A stretch of 6,041 nucleotides of DNA from Desulfobacula sp. GTDB lineage: Bacteria > Desulfobacterota > Desulfobacteria > Desulfobacterales > Desulfobacteraceae. Made by a program: the position numbers and the translations under genes. Under the pieces are notes generated by a model. That model was not told where the DNA came from, did not search any database, and saw only the letters and a program-made list of their open reading frames with translations. The stretch covers positions 1-6,041 of the forward strand of contig JAGLFI010000076.1 in assembly GCA_023144585.1 (NCBI GenBank), given 5' to 3'. This document shows positions 1 to 6,041 of this stretch, one piece after another (the stretch's first letter is position 1; every line of letters begins with the position of its first letter).

Positions 1-23
1 TGCCCCTCCGGGGTAGGCTTTTT
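1..23 (+). terminator. Probable right half of a rho-independent terminator, cut by the window edge
   Basis: CCCC (3-6) and GGGG (10-13) form a stem around TCC. G2-T14 and T1-A15 extend it, and five T follow at 19-23. GGC at 16-18 has no partner inside the window but would pair with GCC just upstream, giving a typical GC-rich terminator. A competing hairpin (GGGTA 11-15 with TACCC 23-27) is also possible. These bases lie where the kinase phospho-acceptor box should be, so they may belong to an unrelated upstream gene. Only part of the structure is visible, so the call is tentative. Confidence 0.4.
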
Positions 24-786
24 ACCCGCAATTAAAGGTAGAGCATCACTGATGATGAACAGTGTAAAGCCTTCTGATCCGTTTTATGTGCATATCGTGG
101 AAATCATCCGATGTATTGATAAAGGATTTGAAATTGCGAATCAGTTGCTTGGTTTTGCAGAAGTTGATGAGTACTATACCCGGCCCATTGATGTAAACCG
201 GTTGGTTCGAAAAGCAGTGGAACACCTTGATCTTAAAGGAAAAAAGATTGTTCTGGATGTGGATCTTGACTCAAAACCCCTGATGGTTGAAGCAGATCCT
301 GATAAAATCAACCAGGTTTTTAAAACCATTGTTAATAATGCATTACAAGCCATGCCAAGCGGCGGAAAGCTTTCTGTCATTACTGAATCTGGTGCTATTT
401 TAAATGGAACAGCAGACTCTTACGGGCTGAATACCGGATTTTTTGTGAAGATTACCATAACAGACACCGGTATCGGGATGGAAAAAGATATATTGGATAA
501 TATTTTCACTCCTTTTTATTCCGTAGACCATGAACTATATCCTGAAAAAAAGGGACTGGGGTTAACGTTTTCCAGGAAAATCATTCAGAATCATAACGGG
601 GTCATTGATGTGTGGAGTTCTCCAAACATGGGATCTTCTTTTTCCATTATTTTAGCGTTAAAGAAAACAGCAGATAATATAGATATCCCTGCAGAAGATG
701 AAAAGCTGGTCATGGAGAACGCATCAGTCCTTCTGGTTGATGATTCTAACGGTGGGACGAGAAATTTGCAAGGCGCTTGGGTATAG
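19..786 (+). pseudogene. Hybrid sensor histidine kinase remnant: dimerisation-helix remainder plus HATPase domain, lacking the H-box
   Basis: This frame is open from base 1, but recognisable homology starts only around 19-30, with AIKGRASLM, the second part of a HisKA dimerisation helix seen in PAS/receiver hybrid kinases of sulfate reducers. A complete ATP-binding domain follows: N-box NNALQAM (334-354), G1 box DTGIGM (463-480), F-box-like IFTPFYSVD (about 505-531) and G2 box GLGL (553-564). The first in-frame ATG is at 52, but it lies inside the helix and I see no convincing ribosome site, so it is probably not a native start. The family's HDFNN motif, which holds the phosphorylated His, should fall at about 4-18. 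Those codons instead read PSGVG, so the fragment could not autophosphorylate normally. At the 3' end the receiver begins with SVLLVDD, then leaves frame and stops at 784-786. The ATP site may still be intact in sequence, but the gene as a whole looks dead. Its ligand and partner are unknown. Confidence 0.8.
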
Positions 787-1072
787 TGTGATACTTGCGG
801 CTTCCGGAAAAGAAGCACTGAAAATTTATAAAGAGAAAAAGGAAGAGATCAATCTCGTTATTCTGGATATGATCATGCCGGAGATGAATGGACTTGAGAC
901 TTTTCTGGAACTCAAGAAACTAAATTCCGATATTAAGGTGCTGCTTTCAACCGGGTATTCCATTGATGAAAAGGCCCAGGAGATGCTCAGGCAGGGTTGC
1001 AAGGGGTATATTCTGAAACTGTATAGTGTTATTGATTTTTCGCATAAATTAAGAGAAATTTTAAAATTGTAG
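740..1072 (+). pseudogene. Receiver (REC) domain of the same hybrid kinase, displaced by a frameshift
   Basis: The frame changes between 745 and 752. Frame 1 carries the acidic-pocket VDD (736-744), and frame 2 resumes with VGREICKALGY at about 752. In the family about six residues separate DD from VGR, whereas here only seven bases do, which fits loss of about 11 bases. The remainder is a normal CheY-like receiver: phospho-acceptor Asp in LVILDM (866-868), PEMNG after it, the Thr of LLSTGY, and the conserved Lys of GYILK (1016-1018). The usual Lys-Pro pair is Lys-Leu (CTG at 1019-1021), one transition away from CCG. ATG codons at 698 and 740 could open this frame, but a product from either would lack the paired acidic residues needed for Mg binding. 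It would have received phosphate from the kinase part upstream. A separate functional receiver protein is possible but unlikely. Confidence 0.78.
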
Positions 1073-1091
1073 ATTTCCCATAATCTTTGCC

Positions 1092-1129
1092 GACAGCTGT
1101 TTTTAAAGCTGTCTGTCTATCTTGTTTTT
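1092..1129 (+). terminator. Weak terminator-like stem-loop after the kinase remnant
   Basis: GACAGCT (1092-1098) and AGCTGTC (1107-1113) form a perfect 7-bp stem with an eight-base loop. A T-rich tail follows, but the uninterrupted T run (1125-1129) begins about 11 bases after the stem, which is far for a standard intrinsic terminator. It lies 20 bases past the receiver stop and just before the min promoter, a sensible place to separate the two units. Confidence 0.4.
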
Positions 1130-1145
1130 CCAGACAATTCAATCC

Positions 1146-1174
1146 TTGACACTTAAGGTATGATTTTTTATAGT
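1146..1174 (+). promoter_or_regulatory. Sigma-70-type promoter for minCDE
   Basis: The -35 box is a perfect TTGACA (1146-1151). After a 17-base spacer comes TATAGT (1169-1174), one base from the TATAAT consensus. Transcription would begin near 1180-1182, leaving an AT-rich leader of about 60 bases before minC. No operator palindrome stands out over the boxes, which suggests constitutive housekeeping expression; that last point is inference. Confidence 0.75.
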
Positions 1175-1239
1175 CCAAAAAATAATTTAAACACAACCAC
1201 AGTTTTGCTAAAAGATATAACCTGAAGGTCACACGTAAG

Positions 1240-1929
1240 ATGATTAATTTTGACTGCTCTGCACCGGTAAGATTAAAAGGGGTTGGCGATGGTTTCTGGA
1301 TCACAATTGATCCTCTTCACCCGGAAGATGTTCTTAAATCGGAAATAGACAAATTATTTAAGAATCTAAAACATCTGGCCGTAAATGCAAGCGTGGTAAT
1401 TGATGTCGGAGATGCAAAAGGCCATGATGATCTGATAGAAAATATAAAATCATATTTAAAAACCGAGTTTGAAGTTGCAAAAGTATCTATCCCTCCTGAA
1501 AAAAGATCCATTCCAACCGAACAAACCCGTCAAAGGGATCTTTCAAAAGGTTGGAATCGTCATAAGAGTGATGTTTTAATGCTCAGGGGCAGGGTCCGGT
1601 CCGGCCAGAAGATTGAATCGAAAAAGCATATTGTGATAGCAGGAGATGTGAATCCCGGATCGGAAATCAGTGCCGGCGGAGATATCATAATCCTTGGAAA
1701 ACTTACAGGAAAAGTCCATGCTGGATGTCCGGATGATGAAAAGGCCATTATTTTTGCTCTTGAATTCAAACCGACCCAGGTTAAGATCGGGAAGATCGCC
1801 GCTGCCGGCATTGAAGAGGAATTTAGTGCAAAACCGGAATACGCATGTGTTGAGGATGATGGAATAGTAGTAAAGGATTATATGAAGGAAAATCCTTTTC
1901 GGAAAATGCCTTGGCTGGAAGTAATTTAA
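1240..1929 (+). CDS. minC: Septum site-determining protein MinC (FtsZ assembly inhibitor)
   Basis: MinC blocks Z-ring assembly away from midcell by antagonising FtsZ polymers. It acts at the membrane when bound to MinD. The 229-residue product is close to the E. coli length. Residues 1 to about 100 form the weakly conserved N-terminal domain (start INFDCSAPVRLKG, hydrophobic strand VNASVVIDVGDA near 48-59). A variable Lys/Arg-rich linker follows, then the conserved beta-helix domain from about 112. That domain carries RGRVRSGQ (116-123), whose RSGQ is the MinD-contact motif, and then GDVNPGSEISAGGDIIILG and GKVHAG. The ATG at 1240 is preceded by GAAGG (1224-1228) at a rather long 11-base distance. 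No other in-frame start close upstream is better. It is the first gene of the min operon and ends 23 bases before minD. The C-terminal match and the context make the call firm. Confidence 0.96.
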   Translation: MINFDCSAPVRLKGVGDGFWITIDPLHPEDVLKSEIDKLFKNLKHLAVNASVVIDVGDAKGHDDLIENIKSYLKTEFEVAKVSIPPEKRSIPTEQTRQRDLSKGWNRHKSDVLMLRGRVRSGQKIESKKHIVIAGDVNPGSEISAGGDIIILGKLTGKVHAGCPDDEKAIIFALEFKPTQVKIGKIAAAGIEEEFSAKPEYACVEDDGIVVKDYMKENPFRKMPWLEVI

Positions 1930-1941
1930 TTTAAGATATAT

Positions 1942-1947
1942 GAGGTG
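1942..1947 (+). promoter_or_regulatory. Ribosome binding site deciding the TTG start of minD
   Basis: GAGGTG lies five bases before TTG at 1953. No ATG lies near the expected N-terminus, and the residues after TTG (EGKVIVITSGKGG) match where MinD proteins normally begin. Confidence 0.7.
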
Positions 1948-1952
1948 TAAAT

Positions 1953-2753
1953 TTGGAAGGTAAAGTAATCGTCATAACATCAGGAAAAGGCGGTGTTGGA
2001 AAAACCACGGCCACTTCCTGCATTGGTGCCGCCCTTGCCCTGGAAGGTAAAAGGGTTGCCATTGTTGATATGGATATCGGGTTGAGAAATCTTGATGTTG
2101 TAATGGGCCTGGAAAACAGGATCGTGTTTAATATTGTTGATGTTGTTCTGGAAAGATGTAAAATCAGTCAGGCTGCCATCAGGGACAGAAGGATAGAAAA
2201 TCTATTTCTGATCCCTGCTTCGCAAAGTGATAACAAAGATGTATTAACCACTTCCGGTGTTGAGCGGGTGGCAGACCAGCTCAGAAAAGAGTTTGATTTT
2301 ATCATCATGGATTCACCGGCCGGTATTGAAAGAGGTTTTGAAAATTCAATTGTCGGAGCCAATGAGGCAATCGTTATCTGTACCCCGGATGTGTCTGCTG
2401 TCAGGGATGCGGATCGTGTGATCGGGCTTTTGTATTCAAGGTCTTTAACACCGAAACTGATTGTAAACAGGATTGAACCGGCACGGGTGGAAAGAGGAGA
2501 AATGCTCAGCCATGAAGATGTGCTTGAAGTTCTTTCCATTGATCTTGCAGGTCTTGTTCCCATGGATGAGCATGTATTGATTTCTTCCAATACAGGCACC
2601 CCGCTTGTTTTACAAAATGAGTCGACGGCGGGTCAGGCATTTAAGCGCATTGCCAGAAGGCTTAACGGGGAGGCAGATTTGCCTGTACAGGTTCCGGTCT
2701 GTAAAATGAGCATGTGGAACAAAATCAGTAGAACCTTCGGGCTTAAAAGATAA
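1953..2753 (+). CDS. minD: Septum site-determining protein MinD (membrane ATPase)
   Basis: MinD is a ParA/MinD-family P-loop ATPase. As an ATP-bound dimer it sits on the inner membrane, recruits MinC, and is released when MinE triggers hydrolysis. The 266-residue product has the deviant Walker A GKGGVGKT with signature Lys12 and Lys17, the DMDIGLRNLD segment (39-48), Walker B-like FIIMDSPAGIE with Asp120, and TPDVSAVRDADRV, typical of MinD rather than ParA or Mrp. The last residues, MWNKISRTFGLKR (254-266), form a Lys/Arg-plus-hydrophobic amphipathic stretch of the kind that targets MinD to the membrane. It lies between minC and minE, 23 bases after minC. Its stop overlaps the ribosome site of minE, which suggests coordinated translation. 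The start is TTG, which may lower its initiation relative to an ATG. No key residue is missing. Confidence 0.98.
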   Translation: MEGKVIVITSGKGGVGKTTATSCIGAALALEGKRVAIVDMDIGLRNLDVVMGLENRIVFNIVDVVLERCKISQAAIRDRRIENLFLIPASQSDNKDVLTTSGVERVADQLRKEFDFIIMDSPAGIERGFENSIVGANEAIVICTPDVSAVRDADRVIGLLYSRSLTPKLIVNRIEPARVERGEMLSHEDVLEVLSIDLAGLVPMDEHVLISSNTGTPLVLQNESTAGQAFKRIARRLNGEADLPVQVPVCKMSMWNKISRTFGLKR

Positions 2754-2763
2754 GGAGAATAGA

Positions 2764-3036
2764 ATGTTAAGCATAAGCAGACTATTGAGAAGATTCACCG
2801 GTCAGAAAGCCAGTAAAGATACTGCTAAAAAAAGACTCCAATTTTCCTTAATATATGACAAGCTTGAATTGAACGACACAACCTTGACAGATCTTCAAAA
2901 AGATATTGTGGCGGTGATTTCAAACTATTTTGAAATCAATAAAGATTCCCTTGAGCTTAAGGTTAAAAGAGACGATAATGTAACGGCATTGGTTTTTAAT
3001 ACACCGATTCTCCAACTAAAACGAAAAAGAGCATGA
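2764..3036 (+). CDS. minE: Cell division topological specificity factor MinE
   Basis: MinE stimulates MinD ATPase and displaces MinC from MinD, producing the dynamic Min pattern that leaves midcell free. The 90-residue product matches the family size. The N-terminal SISRLLRRF (3-11) is an amphipathic basic segment like the MinE membrane-targeting sequence. KDTAKKRLQFSLIYDKLEL (18-36) is the anti-MinCD region, and Arg24 falls at the conserved Arg of the family's AKxRLQ motif. LTDLQKDIVAVISNYFEIN (41-59) starts the dimeric topological-specificity domain. The C-terminus ends in a basic KRKRA tail, which is unlike the acidic end of E. coli MinE. AAGGAG (2752-2757), overlapping the minD stop, lies six bases before the ATG. 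A strong terminator follows. Confidence 0.96.
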   Translation: MLSISRLLRRFTGQKASKDTAKKRLQFSLIYDKLELNDTTLTDLQKDIVAVISNYFEINKDSLELKVKRDDNVTALVFNTPILQLKRKRA

Positions 3037-3053
3037 TTTATTCTTAATTTTTT

Positions 3054-3105
3054 TCAAAGCACCGGAATGAGAGATCACAGACTTATTCCGGTGCTTTGAT
3101 TTTTT
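3054..3105 (+). terminator. Strong intrinsic terminator of minCDE
   Basis: CAAAGCACCGGAAT (3055-3068) pairs perfectly with ATTCCGGTGCTTTG (3085-3098). A T-A pair outside and three further pairs inside (one G-T) extend it, leaving a loop of about ten bases. Six T follow at 3100-3105. Read on the minus strand the stem would be followed by an A run rather than a T run, so it is a good terminator for minE but only a possible 3' hairpin or weak stop for aspS, which ends at 3116. Confidence 0.88.
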
Positions 3106-3115
3106 ATGAAGCCCG

Positions 3116-4903
3116 TTATTCTTCTATTTTGAATACTTTAATTGCAAGTTCCTGAAGCTGTGCTGTTGAGGCTTTTGACGGTGCCTGTGTCAGAAGACAG
3201 GTTGCTTTTTGTGTTTTAGGAAATGCAATGACATTTCTGATGGAATCTTCCTTGCACAGCAACATCATCAGCCGGTCCAGCCCAAAGGCGATTCCACCAT
3301 GGGGTGGTGCTCCGGATGCCAGGGCATCTAAAAGAAACCCGAATTTTTCAGTGGCTTCATTTTCATCAATACCCAAACAAGTTAATACTTTTTGTTGAAG
3401 TTCAGGAGAGTGAATACGAATACTGCCGCCACCGATTTCAATCCCGTTCAACACCAGGTCATAGGCCCTTGATTTAACCGCAAGGGGATCAGAGGAAAGT
3501 TTTTCAATATCCTCCCCAAGAGGGGCTGTGAACGGATGGTGCAGGGCCTGGTAGCGTTTTTCCGTTTCATCATAATCCAGCAGGGGAAAGTGGGTCAGCC
3601 AGACCAATTCATAGGTGTCATCAGAAATCATTTCAAGTCGTCTTGCCAATTCATTTCTTAATTGGCCAAGGGCTTCATTTGTGATTTTCGGCTGGTCTGC
3701 CACAAAGAAAACAATATCTCCGGGTTCAAGGTCAAGTCGCTTCTTTAAGGCATCCTTTTCTTCATCGGTAAAGAATTTTACTATGGGAGACTGCCATTGG
3801 TCTTCTTTTATTTTAATCCAGGCAAGTCCTTTTGCTTTATAAACAGCTGCAAAATCAGTCAGCTCATCAATTTGTTTCCTGGTGAAATCGGCACATCCTT
3901 TTGCATTAATGGCTTTAACAAGGCCGCCATTTTTTACCACGTTGGCAAATACCTTGAATCCGGCATCTTTTACAATATCCGAGATATCACATAATTCCAG
4001 GCCAAATCTGAGATCCGGCCTGTCAAGACCAAATTTTGTCATGGCGTCATCGTAGGTGATCTGTGGAAACGGTGTGACAAGATCAATATTCAGCACTTTT
4101 TTGAAAATAGCGACAATCATTCCCTCGGAAATTGCCATAATCTCCTGTTCATTAATAAAAGACAGCTCCATATCAATCTGGGTAAACTCGGGCTGTCGGT
4201 CTGCTCTTAAGTCTTCATCCCTGAAACATTTGACGATCTGGTAATACTTGTCAAAACCTGAGATCATCAATAATTGCTTAAAAAGCTGTGGAGACTGGGG
4301 CAGGGCATAGAATTCCCCCTGGTTGACCCTGGACGGAACCAGGTAATCTCTTGCCCCTTCCGGTGTGCTTTTGGTCAAAAAGGGTGTTTCAATATCCACA
4401 AATCCTTTATGGTCAAGATAGTTTCTTATGGCCATGGTGGCCGCATGCCTTGCCAAAATATTGTTTTTCAACTGGGGACGTCTTAAATCCAGATACCTGT
4501 ACTGCAAACGAATAGATTCCGATGCTTCTATCCGGTCTTCTATCTGGAAGGCGGGCGTAGTCGCTTTTGAAAAAATACGAAGTTCGTCTATCATTACTTC
4601 AATGGCGCCGGTTTTCATATTCGGGTTGAGCATATCATCGGGGCGGGCAATGACCTTCCCTTTTACACCAAGAACATATTCATTCCTGATTCCCTGGGCT
4701 TTTTCATGGACCGTTTTTGAATTTTCCGGGTTAAAAACAATCTGGGTGATGCCTTCTTTGTCCCTTAAATCAATAAAGATTACCCCTCCGTGATTACGGC
4801 GGTGCTGTACCCAGCCCATTAAGACAATTTCTTTATTAATATCAGTGTTTCGTAATTGACAGCAATGATGTGTTCTTTTCATATCTTCTAGTAAATCTGT
4901 CAC
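3116..4903 (-). CDS. aspS: Aspartate--tRNA ligase AspRS, possibly non-discriminating (Asp/Asn)
   Basis: This cytoplasmic class II synthetase attaches Asp to tRNA-Asp. The 595-residue length is that of bacterial AspRS. In order it has the OB-fold anticodon-binding domain (about 20-110, GWVQHRRNHGG), the catalytic core with ALPQSPQLFKQ (200-210), motif 2 FRDEDLRADRQPEFTQID (227-244), an inserted GAD domain at roughly 290-430, and motif 3 GLDRLMMLL (541-549, Arg544). GGGSIRIH precedes motif 3 as expected. His38, which is residue 31 counted from Met8, replaces the Leu of discriminating E. coli AspRS. That His is linked to enzymes that also charge tRNA-Asn, with Asp then amidated by GatCAB. The second position I recall from Pseudomonas (Gly82) is Asp here, so the type is uncertain. 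Start chosen: GTG at 4903 with a good ribosome site; the alternative is Met8 at 4882. It is the second gene after hisS and converges on minCDE. Confidence 0.97.
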   Translation of the reverse strand: MTDLLEDMKRTHHCCQLRNTDINKEIVLMGWVQHRRNHGGVIFIDLRDKEGITQIVFNPENSKTVHEKAQGIRNEYVLGVKGKVIARPDDMLNPNMKTGAIEVMIDELRIFSKATTPAFQIEDRIEASESIRLQYRYLDLRRPQLKNNILARHAATMAIRNYLDHKGFVDIETPFLTKSTPEGARDYLVPSRVNQGEFYALPQSPQLFKQLLMISGFDKYYQIVKCFRDEDLRADRQPEFTQIDMELSFINEQEIMAISEGMIVAIFKKVLNIDLVTPFPQITYDDAMTKFGLDRPDLRFGLELCDISDIVKDAGFKVFANVVKNGGLVKAINAKGCADFTRKQIDELTDFAAVYKAKGLAWIKIKEDQWQSPIVKFFTDEEKDALKKRLDLEPGDIVFFVADQPKITNEALGQLRNELARRLEMISDDTYELVWLTHFPLLDYDETEKRYQALHHPFTAPLGEDIEKLSSDPLAVKSRAYDLVLNGIEIGGGSIRIHSPELQQKVLTCLGIDENEATEKFGFLLDALASGAPPHGGIAFGLDRLMMLLCKEDSIRNVIAFPKTQKATCLLTQAPSKASTAQLQELAIKVFKIEE

Positions 4904-4911
4904 AGTGTGTT

Positions 4912-4917
4912 TCCCCT
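4912..4917 (-). promoter_or_regulatory. Ribosome binding site for the GTG start of aspS
   Basis: On the minus strand AGGGGA lies eight bases before GTG at 4903-4901, inside the 17-base hisS-aspS gap. The internal ATG at 4882 has only a weaker AGAAG in front, so GTG is preferred even though many homologues align from the Met. Confidence 0.6.
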
Positions 4918-4920
4918 ATT

Positions 4921-6041
4921 TTATTTTTTTAATATCTTGATCAGTTCGGGAATCAGGGTTTCAAGGCTGAGTGAAACCTGTTTTTTGGTATTCATGTTTC
5001 TTAAAATAACGGTATTTTCCATCAGCTCATTTTCCCCTGCTATCACTACATATCGGGCATTGAGTTTGTTTGCCCGTTTCATTAGGGCCTTTAGGCTTTT
5101 ACCCCTGAAATCCATCTCTGTACGGACACCGACCTGGTTCAGCTCGCAGGACCAGAGATATCCTTTTTTCATGGCTGTATCATTTAAAGAGACAATAAAC
5201 AGATCGAGGGGTTTTGCTACAGAGCTCTTATCAAGCTGCTCCATGACCTCAACCAGTCGATCAAAGCCGATTGCAAAGCCGATTGCCGGTGTTTGCGGGC
5301 CACCCAGCTCTTTGACAAGGCCGTCATATCTGCCGCCGCCCGCAACAGCACTTTGTGCACCAAGGGAAGTGGTTTGAATTTCCCAGGCGGTTCGGGTATA
5401 GTAATCCAGGCCGCGCACCAGGGATTTGTCCACAATAAAATCAACACCCTGCTGCTCAAGGGTTGTTTTTACCGTGTTAAAATGATCTTCACAGTTTTTG
5501 CAGAGATGATCCAGGGTTGCAGGGGCATCCTGGAGCGCTTTTTTGCAGTCTGTTACTTTGCAGTCAAGGATTCTTAGCGGGTTTTTATCCATCCTTCTTA
5601 AACAGTTTTTACAAAGCTTATCTTTTTTTGATTCAATAAAGCCCAAAAGGGCTTTTTGAAAAGAGGGTCTGCACTCAGGGCATCCAAGGGAGTTAATATG
5701 AGCGGAAAGCCCTGTAAGGCCGAGACGTTTAAATAATTCGTTTAAAAGAAAAATCAGTTGAGCGTCGATAAGGCCGGATTCAATGCCAAAGATTTCTGCA
5801 TCAATTTGATAGAATTGACGGTATCTGCCTTTTTGGGGCCTTTCTATCCTGAACATGGGACCGATCATGAAAAATTTTCTGATGGGGTCTGCGGCATACA
5901 TTTTATGCTGGATATAAGATCTGACAATAGATGCTGTCGCTTCCGGCCGCAGGGTCAGTTTATCCCCTTTTCTGTCCGCAAAAGTGTACATCTCTTTTTC
6001 TACAATATCGGTTGCCTCTCCAATACTTCTTGCAAAAAGCT
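4921..6041 (-). CDS. hisS: Histidine--tRNA ligase HisRS, 5' end outside the window
   Basis: This class II synthetase charges tRNA-His in the cytoplasm. The frame stays open to the window edge, and the residues before the first in-window Met (LFARSIGEATDIVEKE) match the family, so Met at 5991 is internal. About 372 residues are visible; roughly 45-55 N-terminal residues, including motif 1, are missing. Seen in order: LTLRPEATAS, where most relatives I recall have RPEG; motif 2 FRIERPQKGRYRQFYQID (5851-5798); a Cys-rich segment with four Cys pairs (5682-5491); the His-specific LVRGLDYYTRTAWEI; GGGRYDGLVKELGG and motif 3-like AIGFAIGFDRL; then the C-terminal anticodon-binding alpha/beta domain. 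The Cys-rich segment sits between motif 2 and the His-specific motif. The gene ends 17 bases before aspS, forming a hisS-aspS unit common in bacteria. Its promoter lies outside the window. Confidence 0.97.
   Translation of the reverse strand, partial: LFARSIGEATDIVEKEMYTFADRKGDKLTLRPEATASIVRSYIQHKMYAADPIRKFFMIGPMFRIERPQKGRYRQFYQIDAEIFGIESGLIDAQLIFLLNELFKRLGLTGLSAHINSLGCPECRPSFQKALLGFIESKKDKLCKNCLRRMDKNPLRILDCKVTDCKKALQDAPATLDHLCKNCEDHFNTVKTTLEQQGVDFIVDKSLVRGLDYYTRTAWEIQTTSLGAQSAVAGGGRYDGLVKELGGPQTPAIGFAIGFDRLVEVMEQLDKSSVAKPLDLFIVSLNDTAMKKGYLWSCELNQVGVRTEMDFRGKSLKALMKRANKLNARYVVIAGENELMENTVILRNMNTKKQVSLSLETLIPELIKILKK

Noticed and set aside
1..30. Group II intron or insertion-sequence end at the kinase junction
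   Set aside because: No domain V-like hairpin, transposase or terminal repeat is visible in the few available bases; a terminator fits better.
739..790. Programmed ribosomal frameshift to fuse kinase and receiver
   Set aside because: There is no slippery heptamer or downstream structure, and about four residues are also missing, which slippage cannot explain.
1029..1304. 91-codon minus-strand frame across the kinase-minC gap
   Set aside because: It overlaps the min promoter and the minC start, shows no recognisable motif and has no credible ribosome site.
2168..2599. 143-codon open frame on the - strand within minD
   Set aside because: It is antisense to the MinD core with no independent support.
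4428..4793. 121-codon open frame on the + strand opposite aspS
   Set aside because: It lies wholly antisense to conserved AspRS codons, resembles no family I recognise, and has no promoter or ribosome site that I can see.
4907..5377. 156-codon open frame on the + strand opposite hisS
   Set aside because: It is the mirror of well-conserved HisRS sequence, with Ser/Phe-rich low-information composition; a shadow frame.
1..6041. Novel defence, mobile or biosynthetic system
   Set aside because: All intact genes belong to well-known core families (Min system, AspRS, HisRS), and there are no CRISPR repeats, toxin-antitoxin pairs or integrases.

Overview
The window looks like chromosomal DNA from a Gram-negative, Desulfobacterota-type bacterium, most likely near the Desulfobacteraceae. 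This rests on remembered protein resemblance (the hybrid kinase family, the HisRS insert, the AspRS type) and on modest G+C, not on a search. It is mostly conserved core genome: a cell-division site-selection operon facing a tRNA synthetase operon, with a decayed signalling gene at the left edge.

Left edge (1-1072, + strand): remains of a PAS-type hybrid sensor histidine kinase. The dimerisation-helix remainder, the HATPase domain and the receiver domain are recognisable. However, the HDFNN phospho-acceptor box is replaced by unrelated bases that look like the right half of a transcription terminator. The receiver is also split by a small deletion with a frameshift near 745-752. I treat it as a pseudogene in two reading-frame pieces. 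A short inverted repeat lies downstream (1092-1129).

Centre (1146-3105, + strand): a near-consensus sigma-70 promoter (TTGACA, 17-base spacer, TATAGT) drives minC-minD-minE. The genes are tightly spaced, minD starts at TTG, and a strong stem-loop terminator with a T run follows minE. MinD is the membrane-bound ATPase, MinC the FtsZ antagonist it recruits, and MinE the factor that releases MinD. Together they restrict the Z-ring to midcell.

Right (3116-6041, - strand): hisS (5' end beyond the window) followed after 17 bases by aspS. The pair converges on the min operon. AspRS carries a histidine associated with the non-discriminating type, so it may also charge tRNA-Asn with Asp. HisRS carries an eight-cysteine segment.

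I found no CRISPR array, tRNA, rRNA, transposase or complete mobile element, and no evidence for a new multi-gene system. The most unusual part is the broken kinase and its abrupt left junction.
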